From assembly GCF_001931755.2 (NCBI RefSeq), contig NZ_CP015510.2, positions 992,001-1,056,000 of the forward strand: a stretch of 64,000 bases of DNA, given 5' to 3'. Numbering within the stretch: position 1 is the stretch's first letter; every line of letters starts with the position of its first letter. A program made the translations under genes and the position numbers. This DNA is from Wolbachia endosymbiont of Folsomia candida. GTDB lineage: Bacteria; Pseudomonadota; Alphaproteobacteria; Rickettsiales; Anaplasmataceae. The notes below the pieces were generated by a model. That model ran no database searches. It worked only from the letters and a program-made list of their open reading frames with translations, and had not been told where the DNA came from. Shown here in pieces: positions 1 through 9,240 of the stretch.

Positions 1-399
1 GAAGAATACTTTAGAATTTTAAAATCAGGATGTAAAATAGAAAGCTCTCGTTTAACTACAAAGGAAAGGCTACAGAAATTAATTGCTATAAAGAGCATTA
101 TTACATTTAAAATTTTATATTTAACAAAAGTGGCTTTATCGCATCCTATGGAGGCTTGCACTAAGGTTCTAAGCAATGAAGAGTGGAAAGCTCTTTACAT
201 ACGTGAGCATCAAGTGGCCACATTGCCCGAAGAACCTCCAAACATAAAACAAGCTATTATTTGGTTAGGAAAATTAGGTGGGTTTATGAATAGAAAAGGT
301 GATAATTTACCAGGAAGTATGACTCTATGGCGAGGCTATGAAAATCTTAGAGAGAGCATGGTTATGCTTCACATAATAACTTCTCAAAGTTATGGGTAA
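1..399 (+). CDS. IS4-family (Tn5-like) transposase, C-terminal part, cut by window edge
   Basis: The frame is open from base 1, so the gene begins outside the window and only about 132 residues are seen. The first residues carry the E and K of the IS4 YREK signature (E-E-Y-F-R-I-L-K). The tail has the Tn5-transposase-like LGGFMNRKGD...LWRGYENL block. It would be a DDE transposase making double-strand cuts at the ends of its element. The coding sequence runs straight into the truncated IS630 gene on the other strand, so one element has cut into the other. Whether the upstream part is intact cannot be seen. Confidence 0.8.
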   Translation, partial: EEYFRILKSGCKIESSRLTTKERLQKLIAIKSIITFKILYLTKVALSHPMEACTKVLSNEEWKALYIREHQVATLPEEPPNIKQAIIWLGKLGGFMNRKGDNLPGSMTLWRGYENLRESMVMLHIITSQSYG

Positions 400-1197
400 A
401 AGTAAGGATTCAAATCCGGTGAATATGGCGGTAAAAACAATACGTTACACCCTACATTCTCAATCAGTTTTCTAATTTTTACGGACTTATGGAAGCTTGC
501 ATTATCAAGGATGACTGTCTGTCCAATTTTCAATTCAGGAATTAGTATATTTTCAACATAAGCCTCAAAAAGTTCACTGTTGCAATATCCCTCAAATGCA
601 CATGGTGCACCAACTTTTCCCTGATTTAAAGCTCCAATAATACTGATCCTTTTCTTCTTAAATGCAGGTTTTTCAGCAAACAATCTCTTCCCTTTCGGAG
701 CCCATCCATATGCGTAAAATTCGTTGTCATCAATTCCAGATTCATCTATAAATACCAGGTTTTCTTTGTTTATTTTAGCTACTTTTTCTTTGAATTCTTT
801 ACGTTTTCCTTCATCTCTCTCTTGATAAAGAAAGGTTTTTTTTATATGTATAGCCAGCTTTTTTTAGATAATTGTATGCTGTCTCTTTGCACATATTCCC
901 AAATTTTTCAATTACTTTATCAGTCGTAACATCTTGATTATCTTCCAGAAATTTAAAAAAACTGCCCATGTCTTTAATCTTGCTCCTATGACCTGTTTGG
1001 TAGCCATAGGCTGGCTTTACGCTTCCAGTTTCTTCCCTTCTTTTTCTCCACCAATACAGTGTTTTTCTGTCAATACTGAACATCTCACTCACAGCTTTCA
1101 TGCTCATTTTTTTCTCATCTACCACTTTTAAAACACGTTCACGTAAATCTTCGCTGTATGGTTTTGGCATTTTTAACCTCTGCTTTTTATTCAACAT
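390..1197 (-). pseudogene. IS630-family transposase, two frames and 3' truncated
   Basis: An N-terminal frame (1197 to 811) holds a helix-turn-helix region (PYSEDLRERVLKVV... DRKTLYWWRKRR). A second frame, readable from about 835 down to 390, holds the DDE catalytic part with FIDESG, ILDNASFHKS and PPYSPDLNP. The frames meet at a run of eight T (A on the coding strand) at 836-843. IS630 elements often make transposase by frameshifting at such runs, but here the second frame is +1 relative to the first, so a plain mutation is equally possible. After PYSPDLNP the expected catalytic Glu and tail are missing and the frame ends in IS4-derived sequence, so the protein cannot be active. Confidence 0.85.
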
Positions 1198-1260
1198 GCC
1201 TTTATTATCATAAAATCCAGTCTAGGGAAAGCTTATTTTAGTTAGCTATATACTGCAAAA

Positions 1261-1370
1261 TGGATCCCAGTGTCGAAGCACTGGGATGACACCAGTAGTT
1301 GATACTTAACACAAGTCCTATCGCTTCACGAGATATTTGTACATCTGTGTGTCACGCACTGGAATGACAC
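1261..1370. repeat. Palindromic repeat with attached arm
   Basis: A palindrome at 1261-1291 (GGATCCCAGTG...CACTGGGATGACA type) is followed by an arm containing CCAGTAGTTGATACTTAAC and CCTATCGCTT, and a second, partial palindrome at 1349-1370. The same arm occurs inverted at about 46918-46990. Together with the IS630 relic, this fills the gene-free stretch 1198-1501. Confidence 0.8.
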
Positions 1371-1404
1371 CATTTTTCGCATTTTTGCCTTCAAATTTGC
1401 AAGA

Positions 1405-1493
1405 AGTCTATTGTCGAGGATTACTGTTCGTCCAGAATTCAATTCTGAACTAGTATATTTTTAACGTAAGGCTCAAAAAGCTCACTGTTGCAA
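1405..1493 (-). pseudogene. Relic of a second IS630-family transposase
   Basis: About 90 bases align by eye with the middle of the IS630 gene at about 495-590. Shared landmarks are ATTGTCGAGGATTACTGTTC, AACTAGTATATTTTTAAC and GCTCAAAAAGCTCACTGTTG, each matching the nearby copy with scattered substitutions. There is no usable reading frame. It marks an older IS630 insertion that has almost completely eroded next to fabI. Confidence 0.75.
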
Positions 1494-1501
1494 TTTTTTT
1501 T

Positions 1502-2311
1502 CTAGTCTTCCACTTTATCAGTTTCAACTACTTTCATTCCAACCACATTATATCCTGAATCAACGTGCAAAATTTCTCCTGTGGTACCACTGCTTAAGTC
1601 GCTTAGTAGATATAGAGCTGCTTTTCCTACATCTTCAATAGTGGTGTTGCGTCTGAGTGGTGAGTTGTTTCTGTTCCATTCTGAAATGGAATGAAAATCA
1701 CTTATTCCCGAGGACGCTAATGTCCTGATAGGACCAGCAGAAATGGCATTTACTCTTACGTTTTGTGTCCCTAAGTCGCATGCTAAATATTTTACACTTG
1801 CTTCAAGTGCAGCTTTACATAAACCCATAACATTGTAGTTTGGCATAACTTTTTCAGCACCATAGTAAGATAAAGTAAGCAGGCTACCTCCATTTTCCAT
1901 CATCTTTTCAGCTCTTTGCGCTAAAGCGGTGAAAGAATAGCATGATATATGCATTGCACTTAAGAAATTATTCAGTGAAGTGTTAACATACTTACCATTT
2001 AATTCATTTTTATCGGAAAATGCTATTGCATGCACCAGGAAATCAATACTTTCCCATTCCTTTTTTATTGTCTTAAAAGCTTCATCTATTGTTTCTTCAT
2101 TTGAAACATCACACTTGAGCAGCAGCTTTTCATCAATTTGGAACTCCTCTGCTATAGGTAATAATTTTTCCTTTATTGTTTCATTCTGGTAAGTAATAGC
2201 AAATTCTGCTCCATACTCTGAAAGCGTTTTTGCTATGCCGTACGCTATTGACCTCTTATTTATTATTCCAGTTATTAATCCTTTTTTACCTTGTAATAGA
2301 TTTGTTGCCAT
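1502..2311 (-). CDS. fabI: Enoyl-[acyl-carrier-protein] reductase (NADH)
   Basis: FabI catalyses the last reductive step of each fatty-acid elongation cycle. The 269-residue protein is a short-chain dehydrogenase-fold enzyme: the modified nucleotide-binding start GLITGIINKRSIAYGIA is typical of FabI (about residues 11-27), and the catalytic Tyr-x6-Lys pair is Y159 and K166, with a further Tyr at 149/150. I chose the ATG at 2311 because the family normally starts a few residues before this motif; a TTG at 2332 would add seven residues. Downstream lies only IS630 debris. The gene shares its strand with the chpT-like gene upstream. Identification is secure, the start less so. Confidence 0.93.
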   Translation of the reverse strand: MATNLLQGKKGLITGIINKRSIAYGIAKTLSEYGAEFAITYQNETIKEKLLPIAEEFQIDEKLLLKCDVSNEETIDEAFKTIKKEWESIDFLVHAIAFSDKNELNGKYVNTSLNNFLSAMHISCYSFTALAQRAEKMMENGGSLLTLSYYGAEKVMPNYNVMGLCKAALEASVKYLACDLGTQNVRVNAISAGPIRTLASSGISDFHSISEWNRNNSPLRRNTTIEDVGKAALYLLSDLSSGTTGEILHVDSGYNVVGMKVVETDKVED

Positions 2312-2370
2312 AAGACCATTCGTGCCACTCAATATAATTTGAGATATGAACCGAATAAAGTCAAGTTACC

Positions 2371-3023
2371 TCAAGCTATAACTAAACCTATTTCCAGCAG
2401 ATTATTTTCACAAATACAATTCATTTTTGCATTATAATGATCTAATAGTAAAGAGGTTAGATAAATATTGATGTCTTTTGCATTTAAATCGATTTCACTT
2501 TTTTTAGTTAATTTCTCTATTAATGATCTGCTAAGTTGCTTATGTTCATTAGAAATTTTTATGGTTAACAGCGTTTTATCGTCTGCTCTACTCAATGAAA
2601 TAGACATTTGTTCAACTCCCGCTACAGCACTTGATATAGTTAGCACCATATTAGAAATTATTTTATTTATCTTTTCAACTAGATCGGTGCTGAGCTCCAT
2701 AGAGTTTGAGGTACTTGTCTCCCATGTGAGTTCTATTTTTTTTTTAAATAATTTTTGATATTTGATTTAGTCAGATCAAAGCTACTATTATCTCCTGAAG
2801 AAGAATATGCCTGCTTCATTACTTTATGTTTAGACATCAAATCATCGGAACTTTCTTTAAGTAATGAAAATGCGTCCTTTTGCGCATCAGCATCATTCTT
2901 ATCACCTGTTTCAAACTCTTCTACGCTGGACATTATTCCACTCATAGAGTTCGCAAAGTCATGAAGTAGACGCCCTGATAACAACTCCATTATTAACACT
3001 GTGTTTTTGATATCTTTGTTCAT
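2371..3023 (-). pseudogene. chpT: ChpT-like histidine phosphotransferase, split by a frameshift at an A10 tract
   Basis: The first frame (3023-2733) starts MNKDIKNTVL and contains a His-phosphotransfer helix, SGRLLHDFANSMSGI, with His21 as the likely phosphorylated residue. The second frame (2700-2371, readable from the T10 run) continues with an ATPase-like degenerate domain (KIELTWETS... NKIISNMVLTISSA). This matches the two-part layout of Caulobacter ChpT, which passes phosphate from CckA to CtrA and CpdR. The break sits exactly at a run of ten T on the plus strand (2736-2745). One extra A would fuse both frames through K-K-K-I-E-L-T-W. It may be a true pseudogene, a sequencing error, or a gene rescued by polymerase slippage. 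Confidence 0.7.
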
Positions 3024-3156
3024 TTGATGATTATAAATGATGACAAAATTTAAGTTACCCTATATCGGTAGGCATATGATAGTCAATTGCTAGAAAGTTT
3101 CGTTGCATTTTTTGCACTAAGGCATTAATATAGTATTAATAATTTATAAAAGGGTT

Positions 3157-4167
3157 ATGAGCACTTATGCCAAATCAGGAATAGATCTTGAATTATATAA
3201 TAAACTAATAAAGGAAGTCAAGCCTATTGCTCAAGAAACTAACAGGGAAGAAGTAATAAGTGAAGTTGGCTCATTTTCTGCATTGTTTGACTTTGCTGCA
3301 TTAGCTAAGAAGTATGATCATCCAGTTCTTGTTTCCTCAACAGATGGAGTAGGTACAAAATTATTAATAGCCCAAGAGGTAAACAAGCATGATACTATAG
3401 GCATAGACCTGGTTGCAATGTGTGTAAATGACTTACTTGCACAAGGAGCAACACCTTTATTTTTCCTCGATTATTTTGCAACAGGTGTTTTAGGTAAAGA
3501 CGTGTTATTATCTGTAGTGCGTAGCATCGCAGAAGGGTGCAAGCAAGCTAAAATAGCATTGGTTGGCGGAGAAACTGCTGAAATGCCTGGAATGTATGGT
3601 AATAATCACTATGACCTTGCAGGATTTGTAGTTGGTGTAGTTGATAAAAAGCAAATTCTTCCAAATTGTAATGCTATGAAAGAAGGTGATTATATAGTTG
3701 GTTTAGAATCAACTGGAATACACTCAAATGGGTTTTCTTTAGTACGTCATATTTTCAAAAACTTGGATATAAATTATAATGAACAATCTCCATGGGATAA
3801 TAAATCATGGAGCACAGTATTACTCGAGCCAACAAAAATATATGTTGATTCTCTGTTACCCATAATGCAAAAGGCAAAAGGAATTGCACACATCACAGGC
3901 GGAGGGTTAGTAGACAATATCTCGCGAATTCTTCCTGAAGGTTTATTTGCAAACATAGATATTGATTCCTGGAAATGGCCTGAAATATTTTCATGGCTAA
4001 TGAAAGAAGGCAAAGTACAAAAAAAAGAAATGCTAAGGACATTCAATTGTGGTATTGGCATGGTTTTAATTGTAGATCCTGAAAGTATGGAAGATGTAGA
4101 AGATCACTTTAAAAAGCGTGGAGAAAAAATTGACGTGATAGGAAGCCTTAATAGCAAAATTGCTTAA
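3157..4167 (+). CDS. purM: Phosphoribosylformylglycinamidine cyclo-ligase (AIR synthetase)
   Basis: PurM closes the imidazole ring to make AIR in de novo purine synthesis, using ATP in the cytosol. The 336-residue length is normal for the family. Recognisable blocks are the DGVGTK motif (near residue 64), GIDLVAMCVNDLLAQGATPLFFLDY, the glycine-rich GGETAEMPGMY, and GLESTGIHSNGFSLVR. The ATG at 3157 is the only sensible start. The gene stands alone, diverging from the chpT-like gene across a 133-base spacer, and no other pur gene is nearby. Confidence 0.97.
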   Translation: MSTYAKSGIDLELYNKLIKEVKPIAQETNREEVISEVGSFSALFDFAALAKKYDHPVLVSSTDGVGTKLLIAQEVNKHDTIGIDLVAMCVNDLLAQGATPLFFLDYFATGVLGKDVLLSVVRSIAEGCKQAKIALVGGETAEMPGMYGNNHYDLAGFVVGVVDKKQILPNCNAMKEGDYIVGLESTGIHSNGFSLVRHIFKNLDINYNEQSPWDNKSWSTVLLEPTKIYVDSLLPIMQKAKGIAHITGGGLVDNISRILPEGLFANIDIDSWKWPEIFSWLMKEGKVQKKEMLRTFNCGIGMVLIVDPESMEDVEDHFKKRGEKIDVIGSLNSKIA

Positions 4168-4298
4168 TTAAAAAGCGGTGTTTAAGTAAACTTTCAGTAA
4201 ATATGATTTTTTGGCTCTATTTAAAATATTGACAAATTAATACTTATGCTTAATAATTCATATTAATATATTAGTATAAAAGCATTCAGGAAGTTGAT

Positions 4299-5186
4299 AT
4301 GACAAAGACTAAAAAAAACATGATAAGTGACAAGCTAAACGAGCTAAGTTCAAAGATAAAAACTATCCGTACAGGATTAGATAACACCAAGCAGCCAATA
4401 GAAAAACTAAGTCAAGACTTAGACGATATTGTTCAAACCTTTAATGCTTTACACGGTGGTATCAAGTCAAGACAAGAAGAAATATTAGCACAATTGAAAA
4501 TTCAGGATGAGAAGCAGCAAGAGATCTTGCAAAAAGAAGGTTTTAAAGGTCTTCAGTTTGATGAAATAGATGAGAATGGCAATAAAGAAGAAAAGGAATT
4601 AGAGAAACTAGAAGATGCAATAAAACAACTTGAGCCATTAGAGAATGAGATAAGAATTTTGAAAAGGCTTGTAGAAAATAAAAAATTACAGGAAGGAAAA
4701 ATAAGCAAAAATGATGCAAGAAGCTTTATTAAAGGTGAAAGAGATAGAATTAGTAAAGCTATAGACGAAAAAGAAAAAACAGCTAGTGCGAATAAAATAG
4801 TTGATAATTTAAATAAAGAATATCTAAAATATGCAAAAGAAATAATAAAATCAAATCCTCTTTATAAAAAATCATCAGATGGTGTGAGAAATAGAATTGA
4901 TACAGCTCAAGATATGAACGCAATAAAAACAATAATCGATAGCCGAGCACTCTATTTTATTAAGCGTCATGATGCTTCTATCACGCATAATGCACTCTAT
5001 TTCTGGCAGCAATTAGATGTAAAAGGTATAGAGGAAGCATTGAAAGCCGATTTTATTTTGGAGAAAAGTAATAAACAAGTTGTGCTTAATCCTTCTAATA
5101 ATATATGGGAATTAGCAGACAAAAAACAAAGTACTACTGTAAATCATCCAAAAGTTGATGCAATAAATGCGGGACAATCAAAATAG
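4299..5186 (+). CDS. Lineage-specific coiled-coil protein of unknown function
   Basis: I do not recognise this 295-residue protein. It is highly charged, rich in Lys, Glu and Gln, with heptad-like stretches over about residues 5-150 that suggest coiled coil. It has no signal peptide and no membrane segment. An AGGAAG sequence lies just before the ATG, supporting the start. It lies between purM and the convergent prfA and shows no operon partner. The composition resembles other Wolbachia accessory proteins, but no function can be assigned. Confidence 0.75.
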   Translation: MTKTKKNMISDKLNELSSKIKTIRTGLDNTKQPIEKLSQDLDDIVQTFNALHGGIKSRQEEILAQLKIQDEKQQEILQKEGFKGLQFDEIDENGNKEEKELEKLEDAIKQLEPLENEIRILKRLVENKKLQEGKISKNDARSFIKGERDRISKAIDEKEKTASANKIVDNLNKEYLKYAKEIIKSNPLYKKSSDGVRNRIDTAQDMNAIKTIIDSRALYFIKRHDASITHNALYFWQQLDVKGIEEALKADFILEKSNKQVVLNPSNNIWELADKKQSTTVNHPKVDAINAGQSK

Positions 5187-5227
5187 CAAGCTTGTTAGCA
5201 TGTTATAAAACTTATGCAAAAGTTCTA

Positions 5228-6307
5228 TTAACTTTCCCCAGCCAACCTTTGTGCTTCATTACGTGAAATTAGCGCCTCAATAAACTCATCTAATTCGCCT
5301 TCTTTGACAATCTGCTCTAGCCTATGCGAAGTGAAATTAATTCTGTGATCAGTGAGTCTTGATTGTGGAAAATTATACGTTCTTATACGTTCAGATCGAT
5401 CTCCAGAGCCAATTTGACTTTTTCTGATTGTTGATCTTTCCAGCTCCCTTTTTTGCCTTTCAATCTCGTATAGCCTTGCTCTCAAGACTTTTAGTGCCTT
5501 AGCTTTATTTTTGTGTTGCGATTTTTCATCTTGCTGTATAACCACTATCCCTGTTGGCAAGTGTGTGACTCTTACTGCACTATCAGTTGTATTCACTGAC
5601 TGCCCACCTGGTCCGCTAGATCTATAGACATCTATTCGTAAGTCTTTCTCTTCTATCTTGAAATCAACTTCTTCTACTTCAGGTAATATTGCAACAGTAG
5701 CTGCAGAGGTGTGAAGCCTTCCAGAAGATTCAGTTTCAGGCACTCTCTGCACTCTATGGACTCCCGACTCAAATTTTAGCCTTGCAAAAACTTCTGTTCC
5801 ATTAATGAGTGCTGAAGCTTCCTTATATCCTCCTATGCCTGTATTGGAGATGCTAATCGGCTCGAATTTCCAATTTCTTCTTTCTGCATATCTTTGGTAC
5901 ATGCGATATAAGGTTGCTGCAAATAATGCTGCTTCATCGCCACCAGTACCGGCCCTGATTTCTAATATTGCATTTCTTGAATCGTCCTCATCTTTGGGCA
6001 ATAGTGCTAGTTTTAGTTTTGCTTTGACTTTTGGTAATAATACTTTTTGCTTTTCAAAAAATTCTTCTTTTGCTAACTCTTTAATATCATGGTCACTACT
6101 TTCATCTTTTATTATCTCATCTAAATCTGAAATTTCCTCTTTCAGAATGCCGTACTCATCGATTATTTTGATAATTGGTCTGAGCTCAGAGTATTCTTTT
6201 GAAAGGGTGATGAACTCCTTTTGACTTAGGCTTCCAGGATTTTCCAATCTCCTATCTATATCATTAAATTTCTTCTTTAAGTCTTGTAAATTATTCTCTA
6301 TATCCAT
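5228..6307 (-). CDS. prfA: Peptide chain release factor 1
   Basis: RF1 reads UAA and UAG stop codons and triggers peptide release on the ribosome. The 359-residue protein has the universal GGQ motif at 234-236, embedded in [18 protein letters not shown], and a PxT-type stop-codon recognition tripeptide, PET, at 190-192. That distinguishes it from RF2. The N-terminal third is the usual helical domain. The start is the ATG at 6307. The partner methylase gene prmC, often next to prfA, is not adjacent here. Confidence 0.97.
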   Translation of the reverse strand: MDIENNLQDLKKKFNDIDRRLENPGSLSQKEFITLSKEYSELRPIIKIIDEYGILKEEISDLDEIIKDESSDHDIKELAKEEFFEKQKVLLPKVKAKLKLALLPKDEDDSRNAILEIRAGTGGDEAALFAATLYRMYQRYAERRNWKFEPISISNTGIGGYKEASALINGTEVFARLKFESGVHRVQRVPETESSGRLHTSAATVAILPEVEEVDFKIEEKDLRIDVYRSSGPGGQSVNTTDSAVRVTHLPTGIVVIQQDEKSQHKNKAKALKVLRARLYEIERQKRELERSTIRKSQIGSGDRSERIRTYNFPQSRLTDHRINFTSHRLEQIVKEGELDEFIEALISRNEAQRLAGES

Positions 6308-6434
6308 ATAACACAGATTTAATATTTCAACTGTTCATTTTAAGCAAGTAATATATACTGAAATAAAAAATTTCTTATATCAAGCAATAACATTATACTA
6401 TATCTATTACTTTTGATACTTCCACTTGAATATA

Positions 6435-7028
6435 ATGGCAAAACAAATAACATCGAACTGCAATTTTATATTTGGAGCTACGGATATCAAATCATTACCG
6501 AATGAATTAGTTCCAGAAATCGCATTTGCTGGCAGATCAAATGTAGGAAAATCCAGTTTGATTAATTTGCTAATAAATAGCAAAAAAGCTGCCAGAGTTT
6601 CATCTAAACCTGGATGCACTAGGCAAATAAATTTTTACTCTATGTATGAGGATAAATTTAGACTTGTTGATTTGCCAGGCTATGGCTATTCTTACGCAGG
6701 CAAGGAAGAAATTGCACAATATTTAAAGCTTGTTGAATATTATTTGATTCAAAGAAGCAACTTAAAAAGAGTGTTTGTTCTGATAGATAGTAAGGTAGGA
6801 TTAAAAGAAATAGACAAAGACTTTATTTATTGGTTAACATATAACAACATAAACTTTAACATCGTGCTAACAAAAACAGATAAAGTGAGTCAAAAGAGCT
6901 TAGATGATATTGTACAACATACTCAAGAATGGATTAATAATGAAACTGTGTCATTTCATCAAATAAGCACTCGTGTCAAACATAAAATAATCAAGGTAAG
7001 AGATGAATTTTTCAGGTTTACAAGATAA
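6435..7028 (+). CDS. engB: Ribosome-biogenesis GTP-binding protein EngB/YsxC
   Basis: This small TRAFAC GTPase is needed for assembly of the large ribosomal subunit. The 197-residue protein shows all GTPase motifs: P-loop GRSNVGKSS at 33-41, G2 Thr in GCTRQ near 60-64, G3 DLPGYG at 79-84 and G4 TKTD. I prefer the ATG at 6435; a TTG at 6426 would add three residues. Its 3' end overlaps the start chosen for argB, suggesting co-transcription. Confidence 0.95.
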   Translation: MAKQITSNCNFIFGATDIKSLPNELVPEIAFAGRSNVGKSSLINLLINSKKAARVSSKPGCTRQINFYSMYEDKFRLVDLPGYGYSYAGKEEIAQYLKLVEYYLIQRSNLKRVFVLIDSKVGLKEIDKDFIYWLTYNNINFNIVLTKTDKVSQKSLDDIVQHTQEWINNETVSFHQISTRVKHKIIKVRDEFFRFTR

Positions 7029-7947
7029 AAAAATGAAAAGTAGCGAATTTTCAAAGAGTGAGGTACCGTTTAAGCAAAAAGCAGAAATATTACTTGAAGT
7101 GTTATCGAACATTCCTAATTTTGTAGGTGAAACTTTTGTTATCAAATGTGGTGGCATAACAATCTCAGATGAAACATTGCTCAACCTTTTTGTTCATGAT
7201 GTCGTTTTATTAAAGCAGCTTGGTATAAACCCAGTAATAGTTCATGACGGAGAATATGAAATTAACTCAGTACTAAAAATACTTGGTATGGATAGTAAAT
7301 TTGTTAATGATATCAGACTTACAGACAAAAATACTATGAAAATCATTGAAATGGCGCTATGTGGTTCAGTTAACAAAAAAATTGTTCAACATATAAATTC
7401 TGCTGGTGGTTCAGCTATTGGGCTTTGTGGAAAAGATGGTAATCTGATGAAAGCTGAAAAAATAACCGCTACACTGAGGGAAAATAGATCAAATAACATC
7501 GAAAAAATATTAGATATGGGATTCATTGGAAGACCAACTGAAATAAATCCTGATATATTATTTTTTATTGAGGAATCAGATTTTATACCAGTTATTGCAC
7601 CTATTGGTCATGGAAAAAATGGAGAAACGTATCATATAGATGCCGACAGCGCTGCAAGTGCAATAGCAATTGCAGTTTCTGCGTCTAAAATGATAATCTT
7701 TAGCGATACAGATGAAGAAATGAATAAAATTGGCAACAAGAAAATATCTGTTAAAAATTTAAATGCATCAATTGACTGTGGCAAAATCAAAGGAGAAAGA
7801 TTCATTGAAAGGCTTGCAGATTATACTAGAATGGTTGAAGAATGTGCCGGAATCACTCACATAATTGATGGTAGAATACCTAATGTTATGCTTGACTTAT
7901 TTACTGAGAATAACTCAAGTATATCAATTGTTTTAGACAATCTATAA
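7003..7947 (+). CDS. argB: Acetylglutamate kinase-like protein (divergent ArgB)
   Basis: The protein (314 residues) belongs to the amino-acid kinase fold and aligns with ArgB through IKCGG near the start, VNKKIVQHINSAGGSAIGL, CGKDGNLMKAEK and GEKINP-like NPDILFFIEE segments. ArgB phosphorylates N-acetylglutamate in arginine synthesis. The glycine-rich HGGGPxI motif that holds the nucleotide phosphate is replaced by HDGEYEI, and the usual C-terminal GT-rich end is SSISIV, so activity is doubtful. The start at 7003 has an AAGG six bases upstream and overlaps engB by 26 bases; the ATG at 7033 is an alternative. No other arg gene is in the window. Confidence 0.8.
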   Translation: MNFSGLQDKKMKSSEFSKSEVPFKQKAEILLEVLSNIPNFVGETFVIKCGGITISDETLLNLFVHDVVLLKQLGINPVIVHDGEYEINSVLKILGMDSKFVNDIRLTDKNTMKIIEMALCGSVNKKIVQHINSAGGSAIGLCGKDGNLMKAEKITATLRENRSNNIEKILDMGFIGRPTEINPDILFFIEESDFIPVIAPIGHGKNGETYHIDADSAASAIAIAVSASKMIIFSDTDEEMNKIGNKKISVKNLNASIDCGKIKGERFIERLADYTRMVEECAGITHIIDGRIPNVMLDLFTENNSSISIVLDNL

Positions 7948-8063
7948 ATAATACTTGAAATCTCCACAATTTCATCTTATAATGGATATAGAAGTTTAAA
8001 TATTTTCAGCTATAATTAAACGTACTATAGCGTTTAATTGTGGAAGTACCTTGGGGGTATATC

Positions 8064-9224
8064 ATGGCAGAAGTAGGAAATGAACCAAACAAAAAGTCCT
8101 TCTGGGCTAAGGTTGGCGGTGTAGCTAAAACAGTTGCAAAAGGTGGAGGCAGAGTGCTTCTTCTTGTGCCTAAAGCTCTTATTTACCCGATAAGAAAACC
8201 ACTTGTTAAAGCTGCTGAAGCAAAACATGATGCAATTGTTTCAGTTAAGAAAGCTGTTGGTATGACAATTCCTAAAGGAGAAGAGGAATTCAATTTACCT
8301 ATAGACATGACGCAATCTAGTAAAGATCTTGATGTTCAAATAACAGGATATAAAAAAGGAAAGGTAACGTTCCTAGCACCGAGGTCTCTTATTGGAGATA
8401 TAGCTCATTTTACTCAAAAGCAATTAGATGAAATAGAAGAATTCAATAAAAACAGTAAGTATTCTAATATATCCATAGACCGTGGACAAAATAAGGTCTC
8501 AATTGAAATTGATGTTGAAAAAATAATTAACGATATTAAAGACCATCCTGATAATAAAGGAAAGAGTGAAAAAGAGATAAAAGGACTTGTTCTTAAAGGA
8601 ATTGCTCAAGAAGTTCAGCTTAGCATTGGAGCAGTGATGAAAGCCGGTGGTAGGTCTGTTACTGAAGATCCAAAAATAACAAGCGGTATTGCAGAGAAGT
8701 TGTACCAAGGATATGGTGACCATAAGAAAGATCTTGAAAAAAAGGCATCAGAGGTTGTAACACAACTTAAAGACCAGGTTCAAGATCCAAGTTCATCAGA
8801 TACTTTAAGGTCTAGGGGTGGACAATCATCAGGAGCTGTGAAGCCTATCGATATGCCTTCAAAAGAAGAAATATTAAGGGTGGCTGGACCATTCGTTAAT
8901 TCTGGTAAGAGAACATTGGAATCATCAGAAGATGATGGGCAATTGCACAAAAAGCAAAAAGTTGAACCACAAGAGGTTGCCAAGGAGCCTCCTGTGGGTA
9001 GCAGTAGGGAAGCGGCAAGAAAAGCTATAGAAGAAGCAAAAGAACGTCAAAAGCAGTCACCGCAAAACGTTGGAATAAACTCTGAAGATTTGAAAAAATT
9101 ATCGGAAGCTTTGCAGCAACGACCACCTGCAAGTTGTGGTAAAGAAACTGCAAAATTGCTAGAAAGAGAAGAACAAAAAATTGAATCGCAAGATTCTGAA
9201 AAACAAAAAGGTTTTGGTATATAA
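8064..9224 (+). CDS. Lineage-specific protein with bipartite NLS-like motif
   Basis: I do not recognise this 386-residue protein. It starts with a basic and hydrophobic stretch (VLLLVPKALIYPI, about residues 36-48) that could be membrane-associated, followed by a charged middle and a disordered, Glu/Lys/Gln-rich tail. Residues 282-299 read KR, then twelve residues, then KKQK, which fits the classical bipartite nuclear-localisation pattern. The ATG at 8064, behind a G-rich GGGGG run, is preferred to a GTG at 8040. The next gene begins 16 bases downstream and is probably co-transcribed. A host-directed role is inferred only. Confidence 0.75.
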   Translation: MAEVGNEPNKKSFWAKVGGVAKTVAKGGGRVLLLVPKALIYPIRKPLVKAAEAKHDAIVSVKKAVGMTIPKGEEEFNLPIDMTQSSKDLDVQITGYKKGKVTFLAPRSLIGDIAHFTQKQLDEIEEFNKNSKYSNISIDRGQNKVSIEIDVEKIINDIKDHPDNKGKSEKEIKGLVLKGIAQEVQLSIGAVMKAGGRSVTEDPKITSGIAEKLYQGYGDHKKDLEKKASEVVTQLKDQVQDPSSSDTLRSRGGQSSGAVKPIDMPSKEEILRVAGPFVNSGKRTLESSEDDGQLHKKQKVEPQEVAKEPPVGSSREAARKAIEEAKERQKQSPQNVGINSEDLKKLSEALQQRPPASCGKETAKLLEREEQKIESQDSEKQKGFGI

Positions 9225-9240
9225 TTTAAGGAGGAGTATA

